From contig CAJXVW010000002.1 of NCBI GenBank assembly GCA_913062645.1, positions 237,433-301,432 on the forward strand: 64,000 nt of DNA. The letters are read 5' to 3'. This DNA is from an uncultured Mycoplasmatota bacterium. GTDB lineage: Bacteria > Bacillota_I > Bacilli_A > Izemoplasmatales > Izemoplasmataceae. Position 1 is the first letter of the stretch; each line of letters starts with the position of its first letter. This document shows, piece by piece, positions 37,764 through 50,646 of the stretch. The position numbers and the translations under genes were made by a program. Under the pieces are notes generated by a model. It was not told where the DNA came from. It did not search any database and saw only the letters and a program-made list of their open reading frames with translations.

Positions 37764-38723
37764 TTAATGTCTTGCAAGCGACAGCCCGAGTTCGTCGAGT
37801 TTCGTCTTGACTTCTTTCAGTGACTTCTTGCCCAGGTTGCGAACCTTCATCATGTCTTCCTCGGTCTTCTGCGTCAGTTCTTCGACCGTGTTGATGCCGG
37901 CGCGCTTGAGGCAGTTGTAACTGCGGACGGACAAATCGAGATCTTCGATCTGCATTTCGAGAATTTGCGAGTTCTGTTCGTCTTCGCGTTCGGTCATGAA
38001 TTCTTCTTCCTTGACCTTCTCGCTGAGATCGACCATGACTTCGAGGTGTTCGATCATCATCTTCGAGGCGATGGCGATCGCTTCCTGCGGGGTGACGCTG
38101 CCGTTGGTCCAGATCTCCAGGGTCAGTTTGTCCTGCTTGGAGTTGCCGCTTGACGCCGGTGCGACGTCGTAGTTGACGCGGTTCACCGGGGTGTAGATGG
38201 CATCGATCGGGATGACGCCGATCGCCGAACGGTTGGTGATGAATTCCTTGTTGTCGTCGGCGTTGACATATCCGACGCCCTTGCGGGCGGTCATGATCAT
38301 CCGGAACTTGCCGTCGTTGACGGTGCAGATGTGCTGGTCTTCGTTGATGATGTCCACTTCGTTGTCGCAGATGATGTCTTTGGCGGTAACTACCTGAGGT
38401 CCTTCCACATAGATTTCCAAACGTTTCTCGACGTCGGGATCGTCGTTGTCGATGGTCAGGACGATGTCCTTCAAGTTGAGGACGATGCCGGTGACGTCTT
38501 CGACGACGCCGTCGACGCTGGAGAATTCGTGTTGTACGCCGTCGATTTCGCAGTTGACGATCGCAGCGCCCGGAAGACTCGACAGGAGCACCCGTCGAAG
38601 GGAGTTGCCGAGCGTGATGCCGTAACCGCGTTCGAGCGGGGTGATGACGAACTTCCCATACGTGTTGGTCTCATTCAACACTTCGATCGAAGTGTTCGGT
38701 TTTTCGAATTTCAAATCTTTCAA
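37764..38723 (-). CDS. rpoA: RNA polymerase subunit alpha
   Basis: 319 aa; [24 protein letters not shown]-terminal [35 protein letters not shown]. Confidence 0.98.
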   Translation of the reverse strand: MKDLKFEKPNTSIEVLNETNTYGKFVITPLERGYGITLGNSLRRVLLSSLPGAAIVNCEIDGVQHEFSSVDGVVEDVTGIVLNLKDIVLTIDNDDPDVEKRLEIYVEGPQVVTAKDIICDNEVDIINEDQHICTVNDGKFRMIMTARKGVGYVNADDNKEFITNRSAIGVIPIDAIYTPVNRVNYDVAPASSGNSKQDKLTLEIWTNGSVTPQEAIAIASKMMIEHLEVMVDLSEKVKEEEFMTEREDEQNSQILEMQIEDLDLSVRSYNCLKRAGINTVEELTQKTEEDMMKVRNLGKKSLKEVKTKLDELGLSLARH

Positions 38724-38744
38724 AAGAACAACCTCCCTTAAGGG

Positions 38745-39131
38745 TTACTTGTGCGGACGTTTCGGCGGACGGCAGCCGTTGTGGGGAATCGGGGTGACGT
38801 CTTTGATGGCGGTGATTTCGAGACCGGCGGTCTGCAGGCTGCGGATCGCGGCTTCGCGGCCCGGACCCGGACCCTTGACGCTGACTTCCACTTTCTGGAC
38901 TCCGTGTTCCATCGCGGCTTTGGCGCAGGCTTCGCCTGCCAGCTGCGCGGCGAACGGGGTCGACTTGCGGCTTCCTTTGTACCCGAGGGCGCCGGCACTG
39001 CTCCACGCAATGGCGTTCCCCGTGGGGTCGGTGATGGTGATGATGGTATTGTTGAAGGTCGAGTGAATGTGGGCGACTCCAGAAGGAATGTTCTTCTTCA
39101 CACGACGTACTCTGCGTTGTCTTTTGGCCAT
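38745..39131 (-). CDS. rpsK: 30S ribosomal protein S11
   Basis: [46 protein letters not shown]. Confidence 0.98.
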   Translation of the reverse strand: MAKRQRRVRRVKKNIPSGVAHIHSTFNNTIITITDPTGNAIAWSSAGALGYKGSRKSTPFAAQLAGEACAKAAMEHGVQKVEVSVKGPGPGREAAIRSLQTAGLEITAIKDVTPIPHNGCRPPKRPHK

Positions 39132-39146
39132 GTTCTGTCTTCCTCC

Positions 39147-39512
39147 TTATTTCTTCTTGTTCGCGACCGTGCGGCGCGGGCCTTTGCGCGTACGCGCGTT
39201 GTTGCGGGTGTTCTGTCCGCGCGTCGGGAGGCCGCGGCGATGCCGCATTCCTCGATAACTTCCGATTTCCTGCAGGCGTTTGATGTTCATCAACACTTCG
39301 CGACGGAGATCGCCTTCGGTCTTGACCTTGGCGACTTCGCTGCGGATTCGCGACAGTTCGTCCTCGGTGAGGTCCTTGACGCGGGTGTCTTCCGATACTT
39401 CAGCGGCTGCGAGGATGTGTTTGGCGGTGGTTCTGCCGATCCCGAAAATGTAGGTCAGCGAGATGACGACGCGCTTGTCGCGCGGAATGTCTACACCGGA
39501 TATGCGTGCCAT
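39147..39512 (-). CDS. rpsM: 30S ribosomal protein S13
   Basis: [56 protein letters not shown]. Confidence 0.98.
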   Translation of the reverse strand: MARISGVDIPRDKRVVISLTYIFGIGRTTAKHILAAAEVSEDTRVKDLTEDELSRIRSEVAKVKTEGDLRREVLMNIKRLQEIGSYRGMRHRRGLPTRGQNTRNNARTRKGPRRTVANKKK

Positions 39513-39527
39513 ATGATTTCCTCCTAA

Positions 39528-39641
39528 TTAACCTTGACGTTGTTTGTGACGCGGATTGTCGCAGATGACCATCACTTTGCCTTTGCGCTTGATGATCTTG
39601 CACTTATCACACATCTTCTTTACACTGGGTCTTACTTTCAT
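39528..39641 (-). CDS. rpmJ: 50S ribosomal protein L36
   Basis: Minus strand [37 protein letters not shown] (37 aa, below ORF-track cut-off). Confidence 0.97.
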   Translation of the reverse strand: MKVRPSVKKMCDKCKIIKRKGKVMVICDNPRHKQRQG

Positions 39642-39665
39642 GATAAATTCCTCCTATAAGGCGTA

Positions 39666-39893
39666 TTACCGCTTGTTGCGGTGGCGGTAGGTAATGCGCC
39701 CACGTGTTAGGTCGTACGGTGAGAGTTCCACCGTGACGCGGTCGCCTGGTAGAATGCGAATGTAATACATACGGATTTTACCAGAAACGTGAGCGTGAAT
39801 GCGATGTCCGTTTTCCAGTTCGACGATGAATTCCGTGTTCGGCAAGGCCTCGACGACTTTGCCTTCGAGTTCCAGTTTTTCTTCTTTCGGCAT
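39666..39893 (-). CDS. infA: translation initiation factor IF-1
   Basis: 75 aa; [58 protein letters not shown]. Confidence 0.97.
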   Translation of the reverse strand: MPKEEKLELEGKVVEALPNTEFIVELENGHRIHAHVSGKIRMYYIRILPGDRVTVELSPYDLTRGRITYRHRNKR

Positions 39894-39908
39894 GTGAGAA
39901 TTCCTCCT

Positions 39909-40658
39909 TTAGACGGTTGTCAGGATGACCGGTGCGCCGTCGGTGACGAGGATCGAGTGTTCGTAGTGAGCGCTCGGTTGCCCGTCGACGGTCACGGCCG
40001 TCCAATTGTCTTCGAGTACGCGTACGTCCTTGCGTCCCATGTTGATCATCGGTTCGATCGCCAGGGTCATGCCGGCTTTCAGTCTCACGCCCCGGTGCGG
40101 CAGTCCGAAGTTCGGTACCTGCGGGTCTTCGTGAAGCTGTTTGCCGACGCCATGGCCGACGAATTCGCGGACCACGCCATAACCGAAGGATTCGGCATGG
40201 CTTTGGATCGCGTGCGAGATGTCGGTGAGCCGGTTGCCGGCGGTCGCCATCTCCAGTCCCTTCCACAGGGACTCTTCGGTGATTTTCATGAGTTGCCGGA
40301 TGTCGTCCGATACGGTGCCGACGGCGTAGGTCCAGGCGCTGTCGCCGTGGTAGCCTTTGTAGTTGGCACCGATGTCGATGGAGATCAGGTCGCCGTCCTT
40401 GAGGATGACCTCATCGGACGGGATCCCGTGAACGACTTGTTCGTTGATCGAGGTGCAGGCGCTGGCGGGGAAACCGCCGTAGCCCTTGAATGAGGGCGTG
40501 GCGCCATGATCGCGGATGACGCGTTCGACGATCTGGTCGAGTTGTTTGGTGGTGGTGCCGGGTTTGACGTGTTCCTTCACCGCTTGATGAGCGAGGGCGA
40601 CGATGCGCCCTGCTTCCCTCATCAATTCGATTTCGCGTGGACTTTTGATCGAGATCAT
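39909..40658 (-). CDS. map: type I methionine aminopeptidase
   Basis: [45 protein letters not shown]; start moved from ORF start 40919. Confidence 0.96.
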   Translation of the reverse strand: MISIKSPREIELMREAGRIVALAHQAVKEHVKPGTTTKQLDQIVERVIRDHGATPSFKGYGGFPASACTSINEQVVHGIPSDEVILKDGDLISIDIGANYKGYHGDSAWTYAVGTVSDDIRQLMKITEESLWKGLEMATAGNRLTDISHAIQSHAESFGYGVVREFVGHGVGKQLHEDPQVPNFGLPHRGVRLKAGMTLAIEPMINMGRKDVRVLEDNWTAVTVDGQPSAHYEHSILVTDGAPVILTTV

Positions 40659-41305
40659 GAGAGATCCTCCAGGATCTCCACGATGTCGGCATAGACTTTG
40701 TCGAACGGCTGCATGCCGTTGACGCTGTACAGGATGCCTTGCTCGCTGTAGTAGTCCAACAGCGGTTTGGTTTTGGTTTCGTAAATTTCCAGACGGCGTT
40801 CGACCGATTCGTGGGTGTCGTCGGGGCGTTGATAGAGCTCGCCGCCGCAGACGTCGCACACACCGTCGACTTCGGGTTTCTTGAAGCGCAGGTGGTAGGT
40901 CTCGCCGCACTGTTTGCACACCCGGCGCTGTTCCATGCGTTCGAACAGCACATCGTGGCTGGAGAGAATGTTGATGACGGCGTCGAGCTTGGTGCCCTTG
41001 TCGTCCAGCATCTCATCCAGTGCTTTGGCTTGATTGACGGTACGCGGATAACCGTCGAGAATGAAACTGTCTTCCGCGTCCGCTTCGTGAAGCCGGCGCT
41101 TGACGATTTCGTTGGTGATGTCGTCGCTGACAAGTTCGCCTTTCTTGATGAATCGCATCGCTTCGATGCCGATCTCGTCGCCGCGGTTGAACGCGTCGCG
41201 GAACATCTGTCCCGTCGAGATCGACGGCATCTTGTAGTCGTCGACGATCCGTGAGGATTGGCTTCCTTTGCCGGCTCCCGGTGGACCCATCACTAAGATT
41301 TTCAA
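40655..41305 (-). CDS. adk: adenylate kinase
   Basis: [38 protein letters not shown]; zinc-type [12 protein letters not shown]. Confidence 0.97.
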   Translation of the reverse strand: MKILVMGPPGAGKGSQSSRIVDDYKMPSISTGQMFRDAFNRGDEIGIEAMRFIKKGELVSDDITNEIVKRRLHEADAEDSFILDGYPRTVNQAKALDEMLDDKGTKLDAVINILSSHDVLFERMEQRRVCKQCGETYHLRFKKPEVDGVCDVCGGELYQRPDDTHESVERRLEIYETKTKPLLDYYSEQGILYSVNGMQPFDKVYADIVEILEDLS

Positions 41306-41315
41306 AGTATCCCTC

Positions 41316-42629
41316 TTACTTGATGAATCCGCTGTAATTCTGTTCTTGCGTCTGGGTCTTGATCTGTTTGGTGGTCTCGATCGCGACGCCGACGACGATC
41401 AGCAGACTGGTTCCGCCGATTTGGACATAGGCGGGCAGGTTGAAGATCATGCTGGCGAAGATCGGCAGACTGGCGACCAATACGAGATAGGTCGAACCGA
41501 TGATCGTGATCCGGAACAAGGTTTTCGAGATGTAGTTCTCGGTTTCGATGCCGGGACGGACGCCCGGTACGTAGGCATTCTGTTTCTGCAGGTTCTCCGC
41601 AACCTTTTCGGGGTTGATCTGGACGAAGCTGTAGAAGAACGCGAAGACGAAGATGAGCACCACATATACCGCATAACCGAGCGGTCTGGTGTAGGTGAAC
41701 ATTTCGTTGATCCACAGTCCCGCGGTGGTGGCTTGCAGGTTGTCGATGTACGACAAGACTGTGGTCGGAATCGACAGAATCGTGACCGCGAAGATGACCG
41801 GGATGACGCCGGCCGAGTTGATTTTCAAGGGGATGTGCGAATCGCTTTTCCCTTGGAATCGGGCGCTGGCCGGACGGTTCGAATACTGAATCGGTACTTT
41901 GCGGAAGGCGCTCTGCATGACCGTGACGAAGATGATGACGGAGATGTAGAGGACCAGGACGAGACTGAAGATGAGGATGTTTTCGGTGTTGGCGGCGCCA
42001 TTGGCGAGATAGGTCTCGATCAACGATGTGATCATGCCGGGCATCGTCGAGACGATACCGGCGACGATGATCATCGATGTGCCGTTGCCGACGCCACGCA
42101 TCGTGATCTGATCGGCGAGCCACAGCAGGAATGCCGTACCCGCGGTCATCACGATGGCGAGATAGGTGTAGGTGACGAAGTTGACGTTGGTGACGCCGAT
42201 GTCGAAGATCGAGTCTCCCGACAGGCGGAACGCATAGGTCATCGCGAGCGCCTGGACGAATGCCAGACCGATGGCCAGATAGCGGGTCAACTGGTTGATT
42301 TTCTGTTTGCCGGTTTCGCCTTCCTCCTGCCACTCTTTCAGGAATGGAACGATGTCCATCTGAAGCAGCTGGATGACGATCGACGCCGTGATGTAGGGGC
42401 CGATGCCGAGGGCGATGATGCTGTAGTTCTTCAGCGCGTTACCGGTGAACGCATTGGCGATGCCGAGCACGCCGCTGTCGGCGGCTTCGAAGAACTGACT
42501 GATGATGTCGGGGTTGATGAGCGGAATATGGATGTAAGTTGCCATCTTGTAGACGAGGAAAGCCAAGAATGTGAATCCGATTTTCTTCATCACATCTTTG
42601 TTTTTCAGTACTGCAACTATGTTGTCCAT
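41316..42629 (-). CDS. secY: preprotein translocase subunit SecY
   Basis: 437 aa; GIGPYITASIVIQLLQMDIVPFLKEWQEEGETGKQKINQLTRY. Confidence 0.98.
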   Translation of the reverse strand: MDNIVAVLKNKDVMKKIGFTFLAFLVYKMATYIHIPLINPDIISQFFEAADSGVLGIANAFTGNALKNYSIIALGIGPYITASIVIQLLQMDIVPFLKEWQEEGETGKQKINQLTRYLAIGLAFVQALAMTYAFRLSGDSIFDIGVTNVNFVTYTYLAIVMTAGTAFLLWLADQITMRGVGNGTSMIIVAGIVSTMPGMITSLIETYLANGAANTENILIFSLVLVLYISVIIFVTVMQSAFRKVPIQYSNRPASARFQGKSDSHIPLKINSAGVIPVIFAVTILSIPTTVLSYIDNLQATTAGLWINEMFTYTRPLGYAVYVVLIFVFAFFYSFVQINPEKVAENLQKQNAYVPGVRPGIETENYISKTLFRITIIGSTYLVLVASLPIFASMIFNLPAYVQIGGTSLLIVVGVAIETTKQIKTQTQEQNYSGFIK

Positions 42630-42630
42630 A

Positions 42631-43071
42631 TCAGATCACCTCGGCTGTTCCGCCAAGCGCTTCGATCTTTTCTGCCGCTGATTTGGTGAACTTGTTTGCC
42701 TGGACCGTCAGTTTGACAGTCAGTTCGCCGTTGCCGAGAATTTTCAGGCCGTCGAGTTCCTTGCGGACGAGACGGTCTTTTTTGAGCAGGTCCATGGTGA
42801 CGACGGTGCCTTCGGTGTATTGGTTGAGGGCACTGACGTTGACGGTGGCGAACTCGGTGCGGTGCGGGTTGTAGAACCCGCGTTTGGGCAGGCGTTTGAA
42901 CAGCGGCGTCTGGCCGCCTTCAAATCCCGGACGGGTTCCGCCGCCACTGCGGGCGTTCTGCCCATTGTGGCCTTTGCCGGCGGTTTTGCCGGTGCCGCTG
43001 CCCGGGCCGCGGCCGAGGCGTTTTTTGGCGTGGGTCGAGCCAGGAGTTGGTTTCAGGTTCGATAAGTTCAT
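42631..43071 (-). CDS. rplO: 50S ribosomal protein L15
   Basis: [44 protein letters not shown]. Confidence 0.98.
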   Translation of the reverse strand: MNLSNLKPTPGSTHAKKRLGRGPGSGTGKTAGKGHNGQNARSGGGTRPGFEGGQTPLFKRLPKRGFYNPHRTEFATVNVSALNQYTEGTVVTMDLLKKDRLVRKELDGLKILGNGELTVKLTVQANKFTKSAAEKIEALGGTAEVI

Positions 43072-43082
43072 GATGATACCTC

Positions 43083-43262
43083 CTATAACTCTTTCACTTC
43101 TACGAGGTGCTTGATCACGTTGATCATGCCCCGAATCGTAGGAGTATCTTCTCTGACGACGGTACGTTGCAATTTGGTCAGGCCGAGTGCGACGGCCGTT
43201 TTCTTCTGGTTGGGAGTACCGGCGATGGTGCTCTTCACCAGTTTGATCGCGAGTTTACCCAT
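43083..43262 (-). CDS. rpmD: 50S ribosomal protein L30
   Basis: [59 protein letters not shown] (59 aa, below ORF-track cut-off). Confidence 0.96.
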   Translation of the reverse strand: MGKLAIKLVKSTIAGTPNQKKTAVALGLTKLQRTVVREDTPTIRGMINVIKHLVEVKEL

Positions 43263-43792
43263 CAGTTCAACATCTCCTCGACGCTGAGACCGCGGGTGCG
43301 GGCGACCTGTTCGGCCGTGCGCAGCGTGTCGATCGCGTCAAAGGTGGCGCGGACGATGTTGATCGGCGTGTTGGAACCGAGCGATTTCGACAGGATGTCT
43401 TCGACTCCGGCGAGTTCCAATACGGCGCGGACGGGTCCTCCGGCGATGACGCCGGTACCGGCGATGGCCGGCTTCAGGAGCACTTTGCCGGCGCCGAAGC
43501 GTCCGATCACTTCGTGCGGGATGGTGCTGTTGTACATCGGGATTTTGACCATGTTGCGTTTCGCGTCTTCGATGGCTTTCTTGATGGCGTCGGGTACCTC
43601 TTGCGCTTTGCCGGTACCGAAGCCGACTTTGCCTTTTTTGTCGCCGATGACGACGAGGGCGCTGAAGCGGAAGCGACGGCCGCCCTTGACGACCTTGGCG
43701 ATGCGGTTGATGTGAACAACGCGCTCTTCAAAGAGCTTGGGCTCTCTTCTGCGACGCGGTTTGCGTCGTCTTCTTCTATCGTTGTTGTCCAT
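43262..43792 (-). CDS. rpsE: 30S ribosomal protein S5
   Basis: [51 protein letters not shown]. Confidence 0.97.
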   Translation of the reverse strand: MDNNDRRRRRKPRRRREPKLFEERVVHINRIAKVVKGGRRFRFSALVVIGDKKGKVGFGTGKAQEVPDAIKKAIEDAKRNMVKIPMYNSTIPHEVIGRFGAGKVLLKPAIAGTGVIAGGPVRAVLELAGVEDILSKSLGSNTPINIVRATFDAIDTLRTAEQVARTRGLSVEEMLN

Positions 43793-43802
43793 GGGAACCC
43801 TC

Positions 43803-44165
43803 CTAGAATACCAGGCCGGCTGCGCGGGCAGCTTCGGCCAGGGCCTTGACGCGGCCGTGATAGAGATATCCGGCGCGGTCGAAGACCACTTTGTCGATGT
43901 TGTTGGCGAGTGCGCGTTCGGCCAGTTTGGCGCCGACGGCTTTCGCCGCGTCGATGTTGCCGCCGTTGGCCGCTTTGTCGTCTTTTTCGTTGCTGCTGGC
44001 GGAGACCAGGGTGACGCCGTTAACGTCGTCAATGATCTGCGCGTAGATGTGCTTGTTGCTGCGGAACACGCTCAAACGAGGTTGAGCGGGAGTTCCGACC
44101 AGATGCTGGCGAATGCGCTTATGGCGTTTCTGGCGCAGCTTGTTGCGTGATTTGTTTTTGATCAT
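43803..44165 (-). CDS. rplR: 50S ribosomal protein L18
   Basis: [40 protein letters not shown]-type reading; 120 aa. Confidence 0.97.
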   Translation of the reverse strand: MIKNKSRNKLRQKRHKRIRQHLVGTPAQPRLSVFRSNKHIYAQIIDDVNGVTLVSASSNEKDDKAANGGNIDAAKAVGAKLAERALANNIDKVVFDRAGYLYHGRVKALAEAARAAGLVF

Positions 44166-44181
44166 GTGCTCTCACTCCTCC

Positions 44182-44718
44182 TTATTTGGCTGTTTTTCCT
44201 TCTTTGCGACGGACGTATTCGTCGATGTAGCGAATGCCTTTGCCGAGATACGGTTCAGGCGGACGGACCTTGCGGACGTTGGCCGCGAATTCGCCGACCT
44301 GCTGCTTGTCGATGCCGCTGACGGTGATGTCGGTGTTCTTGGGAACTTCGACGGTGATGCCGTCGGGGATCGCCATTTCCACGGGGTTCGAGTAACCGGC
44401 GTTGAGGACGAGTTTGTTGCCCTGCAACATCGCGCGGTAACCGACGCCGACCATGCGCAGCTGTTTCTTGAAGCCGTCGCTGACACCGACGACCATGTTG
44501 TTGATGAGCGCTCTGGTGGTGCCGTGGATGGCCCGATGGAACTTGCTTTCGCTGGGACGTTCGATGACGAGGTCGTTGCCGTCGAGGGTGAAGGTCAGTT
44601 CGTTGTTGAACGTGCCTTCGAGCTGGCCTTTGGGGCCTTTGACGACGACGTGATTGTTATCGAGTGTTACTTCCACACCTGCTGGGAGTGTGATGGGTTT
44701 CTTTCCGATTCGACTCAT
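44182..44718 (-). CDS. rplF: 50S ribosomal protein L6
   Basis: [35 protein letters not shown]. Confidence 0.97.
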   Translation of the reverse strand: MSRIGKKPITLPAGVEVTLDNNHVVVKGPKGQLEGTFNNELTFTLDGNDLVIERPSESKFHRAIHGTTRALINNMVVGVSDGFKKQLRMVGVGYRAMLQGNKLVLNAGYSNPVEMAIPDGITVEVPKNTDITVSGIDKQQVGEFAANVRKVRPPEPYLGKGIRYIDEYVRRKEGKTAK

Positions 44719-44729
44719 GATAACACCTC

Positions 44730-45128
44730 CTACCAAACATATGCCAGGATTTCCCCGCCGACTTTTTGCTTGCGGGCTTCGCGATCGGTCATGATGCCTC
44801 GCGAAGTGGAAATCACGGCAATTCCTAGTCCGTTCAGTACTTTCGGGATTTCACTGTTTTTCGCATAGACTCGAAGTCCCGGCTTCGAGATGCGTTTGAG
44901 TCCTTTGACAACGCGTTCGTTGTTGTCCATGTATCTGAGTGTCACACGCAGGTTGTCCTGCACGTCTTTCTTGATGACTTTGTAGCCGGCGATGTAGCCT
45001 TCCTGTTTCAAGACTTCCAAAATCTCTTTTTTCAGCTTCGAAGCGGGAACGTCGACGGTTTCGTGTCTCATCTGGTTGGCATTGCGGATGCGTGTCAACA
45101 TGTCAGCGATGGGATCTGTCATTACCAT
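44730..45128 (-). CDS. rpsH: 30S ribosomal protein S8
   Basis: [50 protein letters not shown]. Confidence 0.97.
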   Translation of the reverse strand: MVMTDPIADMLTRIRNANQMRHETVDVPASKLKKEILEVLKQEGYIAGYKVIKKDVQDNLRVTLRYMDNNERVVKGLKRISKPGLRVYAKNSEIPKVLNGLGIAVISTSRGIMTDREARKQKVGGEILAYVW

Positions 45129-45173
45129 TTCGTTTGCCTCCTTCCAATCTCTTGGAACATATTCATGTGGTGA

Positions 45174-45359
45174 TTACCAACTAGCTTTTTTGACGCCGGG
45201 GATCTGTCCCTTGTACGCGAGTTCGCGGAAACAGATACGGCACAATTTGAACTTTCTGTATACCGCGTGGGGACGGCCACAGCGCTCGCAACGCGTGTAT
45301 TCCCGGACCGAGAATTTCTGTTTGCGGTGCGATTTCACTTTTAATGATGTTTTAGCCAT
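45174..45359 (-). CDS. rpsN: 30S ribosomal protein S14 type Z
   Basis: 61 aa, [38 protein letters not shown]. Confidence 0.97.
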   Translation of the reverse strand: MAKTSLKVKSHRKQKFSVREYTRCERCGRPHAVYRKFKLCRICFRELAYKGQIPGVKKASW

Positions 45360-45371
45360 GAAGTAGCCTCC

Positions 45372-45911
45372 TTATTTACGGAACGGCATGCCGAACTGAC
45401 TGAGGAGCTCGAGGCCCTCGACATCGGTATTGGCCGTTGTGACGATGACGATGTCCATCCCGCGGACGCGGTTGACTTTGTCATAATTGATTTCGGGGAA
45501 GATCAGCTGTTCCTTGACACCGAGGGTATAGTTCCCACGCCCGTCGAATGCCGTTTTGCTGACGCCTTGGAAGTCGCGTACCCGGGGCAGCGCGATGTTG
45601 ATCAACTTGTCGAGGAAGTCGAACATCCGCTCGCCGCGGAGCGTGACCTTGCAGCCGATCGCCATTCCCTCGCGGAGTTTGAAGTTGGAGATCGATTTTT
45701 TCGCTTTGGTGATGACAGGTTTCTGGCCGGTGAGCTGGGTCAGCTCGGCGACCGCGTCGTCCAATGCTTTTGAGTTCATGATGGCGTCGCCGACGCCCAT
45801 GTTGACAACCACTTTGACGATCTTCGGGGCCGCCATCGGGGTTGTGTAATTGAATTTCTCCATCAGTGCGGGGCGCACTTTATCATTGTATGTTGCTTGC
45901 AGACGATTCAT
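45372..45911 (-). CDS. rplE: 50S ribosomal protein L5
   Basis: [46 protein letters not shown]. Confidence 0.98.
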   Translation of the reverse strand: MNRLQATYNDKVRPALMEKFNYTTPMAAPKIVKVVVNMGVGDAIMNSKALDDAVAELTQLTGQKPVITKAKKSISNFKLREGMAIGCKVTLRGERMFDFLDKLINIALPRVRDFQGVSKTAFDGRGNYTLGVKEQLIFPEINYDKVNRVRGMDIVIVTTANTDVEGLELLSQFGMPFRK

Positions 45912-45931
45912 ATGTAGTGGCCTCCTTTCCG

Positions 45932-46261
45932 TTAGTCTAATACCTCACCAGTTTTTTTCGAATAACGAACTTTTCTGGTGACTTGTTTTTTGCGGACGGT
46001 TTCCGTGACGGTCTTGTAGCCGATGCGGGTCGGACCCTGCTTCTTCTCGACGATCATCACGTTGGAAGCATGAATCGGTGCTTCGTATTCCAGGATCCCG
46101 CCGTCGGGATGAGCCTGGGTCGGTTTGGCGTGTTTCTTGATTTTGTTGACGCCTTCGACGATGACGCGATTCGTTTTCGGATAGACTTTCAGGACTTCGC
46201 CCTCTTTGCCGAGGTTGGCGCCGCTGATGACGCGGACGGTATCTCCTTTTTTGATTTTCAT
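45932..46261 (-). CDS. rplX: 50S ribosomal protein L24
   Basis: [47 protein letters not shown]. Confidence 0.97.
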   Translation of the reverse strand: MKIKKGDTVRVISGANLGKEGEVLKVYPKTNRVIVEGVNKIKKHAKPTQAHPDGGILEYEAPIHASNVMIVEKKQGPTRIGYKTVTETVRKKQVTRKVRYSKKTGEVLD

Positions 46262-46276
46262 GTGAGTACCTCCTCC

Positions 46277-46645
46277 TTACAGTACTTCCGGAGCCAGCGA
46301 GACGATTTTCATGTAACCGGCTTCGCGAAGCTCACGGGCCACCGGGCCGAAGATGCGGGTGCCGCGCGGACTCTTGTCCTCGCGCACGATCACGGCGGCG
46401 TTGTCATCGAATCGAATATAGCTTCCGTCTTTGCGACGGATCGGTTTTTTGGTGCGTACGATTACAGCTCTCAGGATTTCTCCTTTTTTGACCATTCCAC
46501 CGGGAGTAGCCGACTTGACTGTAACCACGACGACATCTCCGACTGAGGCGTATTTACGCCCCGTGCCTCCCAAAACCTTGATCGTCAAGACTTCGCGAGC
46601 ACCGGAGTTGTCTGCTACTTTCATTCTTGATTCTTGTTGAATCAT
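46277..46645 (-). CDS. rplN: 50S ribosomal protein L14
   Basis: [27 protein letters not shown]. Confidence 0.98.
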   Translation of the reverse strand: MIQQESRMKVADNSGAREVLTIKVLGGTGRKYASVGDVVVVTVKSATPGGMVKKGEILRAVIVRTKKPIRRKDGSYIRFDDNAAVIVREDKSPRGTRIFGPVARELREAGYMKIVSLAPEVL

Positions 46646-46678
46646 GGTGATAGCCTCCTTATTTACTCTGAACCGCTG

Positions 46679-46933
46679 TTACGAGGTTGTTTCGACAACT
46701 TCCAACAGACGGAATCGTTTGGATTTGGACAATGGACGGGTCTCCATTATCTTGACGACATCTCCGACTTTGGCCTGGTTGGCTTCGTCGTGAGCTGCGA
46801 ACTTCTTGGTCTGGACGACGCGCTTACCGTAGAGCGGGTGCTTGCGGTAGGTCTGAACCAGAACGGTGATGGTCTTGTCGTTGGTGTCCGATACCACGGT
46901 ACCGGTCATGACTCTGCGTTGTTTGCGTTCCAT
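46679..46933 (-). CDS. rpsQ: 30S ribosomal protein S17
   Basis: [39 protein letters not shown]. Confidence 0.97.
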   Translation of the reverse strand: MERKQRRVMTGTVVSDTNDKTITVLVQTYRKHPLYGKRVVQTKKFAAHDEANQAKVGDVVKIMETRPLSKSKRFRLLEVVETTS

Positions 46934-46950
46934 GTTATTCTCTCCTCACT

Positions 46951-47166
46951 CTACTCGGCGCGCTCGTTGAGAACGGTTTTCATTCTCGCGATCGCTTTCT
47001 TGACGGTGCCGATTCGAGCCGTGTTCTCGAGTTGTCCGGTGGCCTGCTGGAAACGCAGGTCGAACAGTTCGCGTTTGAGTTCTTTGATTTCTTCGTTGAT
47101 CTTGGTTGTCTCCCAAGTGCGGATTTCGTTAGCTTTCACTCGAATCACCACTTTCGCGTTTGACAA
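46951..47166 (-). CDS. rpmC: 50S ribosomal protein L29
   Basis: [45 protein letters not shown]. Confidence 0.97.
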   Translation of the reverse strand: MSNAKVVIRVKANEIRTWETTKINEEIKELKRELFDLRFQQATGQLENTARIGTVKKAIARMKTVLNERAE

Positions 47167-47556
47167 ATTTCGTGGTTACCGGGAGTTTGTGCTGGGCGAG
47201 GCGAAGCGCTTCGCGAGCGACGTCTTCCGGTACGCCGCCGATTTCAAACATGATCGTTCCCTGTTTGACAACGGCGACAAATCCGTCCGGGGCGCCTTTC
47301 CCGGATCCCATGCGGACTTCCAGCGGCTTGGCGGTTTTCGCCATGTGCGGGAAGATGCGGATCCAGACTTTCCCCTGACGTTTCATGTAACGCGTCATCG
47401 CGATACGGGCGGCTTCGATCTGGCGGTTGGTGATCCATGCGCCTTGGGTGGCCATGAGACCATAGTCACCGAAGTTGATGAACATGCCGCCTTTCGCTTT
47501 GCCTTCGTATTTGACGCGATGAGGGCGTCGATATTTGGTGCGTTTCGGAGTTAACA

Positions 47557-47557
<1 letters not shown>
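47129..47557 (-). CDS. rplP: 50S ribosomal protein L16
   Basis: [43 protein letters not shown]. Confidence 0.97.
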
Positions 47558-48210
<653 letters not shown>

Positions 48211-48221
48211 GTGATACCCTC

Positions 48222-48563
48222 CTATTCTCTCTCAGCCACGACACAGGTGATGTGGCTGGTGCGTTTCATGATGGCCGTGGCGCGACCTTGCGCGCGGGGC
48301 CGGAATCGTTTCAGCGTGGGACCTTCGTTGGCGAAGATTTCCTTCACGTAGAGGTCTTCCACGTCCATGTTGTAGTTGTGTTCGGCGTTGGCGACGGCCG
48401 ATTGAATCAGCTTCTCGACAACGGGACTGGCCGCTTTCGGGGTGAAGCGCAGAATGGCGAGCGCTTCGCCGACGGACTTGCCGCGAACGAGGTCGATGAC
48501 CAATTTGACTTTGCGAGAAGAGATGCGTACCATCTTGGCAGTTGCTTTGGCTTCCATATTCAT
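48222..48563 (-). CDS. rplV: 50S ribosomal protein L22
   Basis: [51 protein letters not shown]. Confidence 0.97.
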   Translation of the reverse strand: MNMEAKATAKMVRISSRKVKLVIDLVRGKSVGEALAILRFTPKAASPVVEKLIQSAVANAEHNYNMDVEDLYVKEIFANEGPTLKRFRPRAQGRATAIMKRTSHITCVVAERE

Positions 48564-48568
48564 CTACC

Positions 48569-48847
48569 CTACTTTCTCTTCGCTTTCTTGTCGGTGCCGT
48601 GACCGCGGTTGCTGCGGGTCGGAGCGAACTCGCCCAGCTTGTGTCCGACCATGTCTTCCTGGACGTACACGGGGATGTGTTCCTTGCCGTTGTAAACGGC
48701 GATCGTATGACCGATGAATTCGGGGAAGATCGTCGAACGACGAGACCATGTCTGGATGACGCGTTTCTTGCCCTCTTTGTTCAGTGCTTCGACTTTCTTG
48801 AAGAGGTGTTCGTCCACAAAGGGACCTTTTTTTATTGAACGTGACAT
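48569..48847 (-). CDS. rpsS: 30S ribosomal protein S19
   Basis: [62 protein letters not shown]. Confidence 0.98.
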   Translation of the reverse strand: MSRSIKKGPFVDEHLFKKVEALNKEGKKRVIQTWSRRSTIFPEFIGHTIAVYNGKEHIPVYVQEDMVGHKLGEFAPTRSNRGHGTDKKAKRK

Positions 48848-48864
48848 ATGTGAGTTCCTCCTCT

Positions 48865-49695
48865 CTACTTGTTCCGACGGCGAACGATGTATTTGTCGCT
48901 CGGTTTGTTCCGACGTCTGGTTTTCTTGCCGAGGGCGGGTTTGCCCCACGGGGTGACCGGGCTTTTCTTCCCGATCGGCTGACGGCCTTCGCCGCCGCCG
49001 TGCGGATGGTCCACCGGGTTCATGACGCTACCGCGAACCGTCGGACGGACGCCGCGATGGCGTTGTTTGCCGGCTTTGCCGATGCTGATCAGCGAGTAAT
49101 CGGCGTTGCCGACTTCCCCGATCGTCGCACGACAGGTCGCGAGGATGCGACGGACTTCGCCGCTGTTGAGGCGGACGAGCACGTATTTTTCTTCGCGGCC
49201 GAGAATCTGGGCGCTGGTGCCGGCGGCGCGGACGAGCTGGCCGCCTTTGCCGGGTTTCAATTCGATGTTGTGAATGACGGTACCAACGGGGATGTTGCGC
49301 AGCGGCAGGGCGTTGCCGACTTTGATGTCGGCGCCTTCGCCGCTTTCGATCATCATGCCGACCTTGAGGCCTTTGGGCACGAGGATGTAGCGTTTTTCGC
49401 CGTCGACGTAATGAATCAGCGCGATGAATGCGTTGCGGTTGGGGTCGTACTCGATGGTCGCGACCTTGCCCGGTATGTTGTCTTTGTTCCGTTTGAAGTC
49501 AATGATGCGGTACTTGCGCTTGGAGCCACCGCCGCGATGGCGGACGGTGATCTTGCCTTGCGTGTTGCGTCCCGATTTCTTGTTCAGCGTTACGAGCAGC
49601 GAGCGCTCCGGCTTATCGGTGGTGACCTCCGAATAGTCGAGAGTCGTCATGTGACGCGTACCATTCGTCATTGCTTTGTATTTCTTTAAAGCCAT
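48865..49695 (-). CDS. rplB: 50S ribosomal protein L2
   Basis: [53 protein letters not shown]. Confidence 0.98.
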   Translation of the reverse strand: MALKKYKAMTNGTRHMTTLDYSEVTTDKPERSLLVTLNKKSGRNTQGKITVRHRGGGSKRKYRIIDFKRNKDNIPGKVATIEYDPNRNAFIALIHYVDGEKRYILVPKGLKVGMMIESGEGADIKVGNALPLRNIPVGTVIHNIELKPGKGGQLVRAAGTSAQILGREEKYVLVRLNSGEVRRILATCRATIGEVGNADYSLISIGKAGKQRHRGVRPTVRGSVMNPVDHPHGGGEGRQPIGKKSPVTPWGKPALGKKTRRRNKPSDKYIVRRRNK

Positions 49696-49715
49696 AACAG
49701 TAACCTCCTTAAGGA

Positions 49716-50000
49716 TTAAGCGTTGAAGATTTCAATCTTGCTACCTTCAGCGAGCGTGACGATTGCCTTCGTAACAGCTGGTTTGAAACCTTGGTATTGG
49801 CCGACGCGTTTTTTCTTCGGCGTGGTCTTGATCTTGTTGACTTTCGTGACTTTGACGTCGAACAGTTCTTCGATCGCCTGTTTGATCTGGATCTTGTTGG
49901 CGCGCTTGTCGACGTCGAAGGTGTACTTGTTCTCCTGTTCGGCGAGCAGCATCGATTTTTCCGTGATGATCGGGCGTTTGATGATTTCGCTGGCTAACAT
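49716..50000 (-). CDS. rplW: 50S ribosomal protein L23
   Basis: [46 protein letters not shown]. Confidence 0.98.
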   Translation of the reverse strand: MLASEIIKRPIITEKSMLLAEQENKYTFDVDKRANKIQIKQAIEELFDVKVTKVNKIKTTPKKKRVGQYQGFKPAVTKAIVTLAEGSKIEIFNA

Positions 50001-50623
50001 TATCCAAGCACCTCCTCGTATTGTTTGACGGCGTCGGCGGTCGCTACGATGGTGGGGAAGTTCATCAGTTCGTAGACGCTGGCCTGGCTGACGGTGGTGA
50101 CGGTCACGTTCGGCAGGTTGCGCGCCGACAGCATGACTGCTTCATTGGTTTGGTCGAGGACGACGGCGACTTTGCCTTCGAGCTTGAGGCTCGCGAGCAC
50201 GGCGACCATGTCCTTGGTTTTGATGTCGCTCAGTTCGAGTTTGTCCAAGACGAGGAACTTCTCGTCAGCGACGCGGCTCGAGAGAACGCTTTTCAGTGCG
50301 AGACGACGCACTTTCTTGTTGACTTTGAGTTTGTACTGACGCGGAGTCGGTCCAAACGTGATTCCGCCGCCGACCCAGATCGGGCTGGTGTTGGAACCGG
50401 CGCGGGCACGGCCCGTGCCTTTCTGACGCCAGGGTTTGCGACCGCCGCCGCGAACGGCTGCGCGGTTCTTGGTGCTGGCGGTGCCTTGGCGCATTGCGGC
50501 GCGCTGGGCTTTGACGACATCATAAACCGCCTGCTCGTTGGGTTCGATGCCGAATACGCTGTTGTTGAGTTCGAGTTCGCCGACGGTGTTACCGGCCTGA
50601 TTGTAGAGTGTGACTTTAGGCAT
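50000..50623 (-). CDS. rplD: 50S ribosomal protein L4
   Basis: [47 protein letters not shown]. Confidence 0.98.
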   Translation of the reverse strand: MPKVTLYNQAGNTVGELELNNSVFGIEPNEQAVYDVVKAQRAAMRQGTASTKNRAAVRGGGRKPWRQKGTGRARAGSNTSPIWVGGGITFGPTPRQYKLKVNKKVRRLALKSVLSSRVADEKFLVLDKLELSDIKTKDMVAVLASLKLEGKVAVVLDQTNEAVMLSARNLPNVTVTTVSQASVYELMNFPTIVATADAVKQYEEVLG

Positions 50624-50646
50624 GTGTATTCTCCCTTCGACTCGTC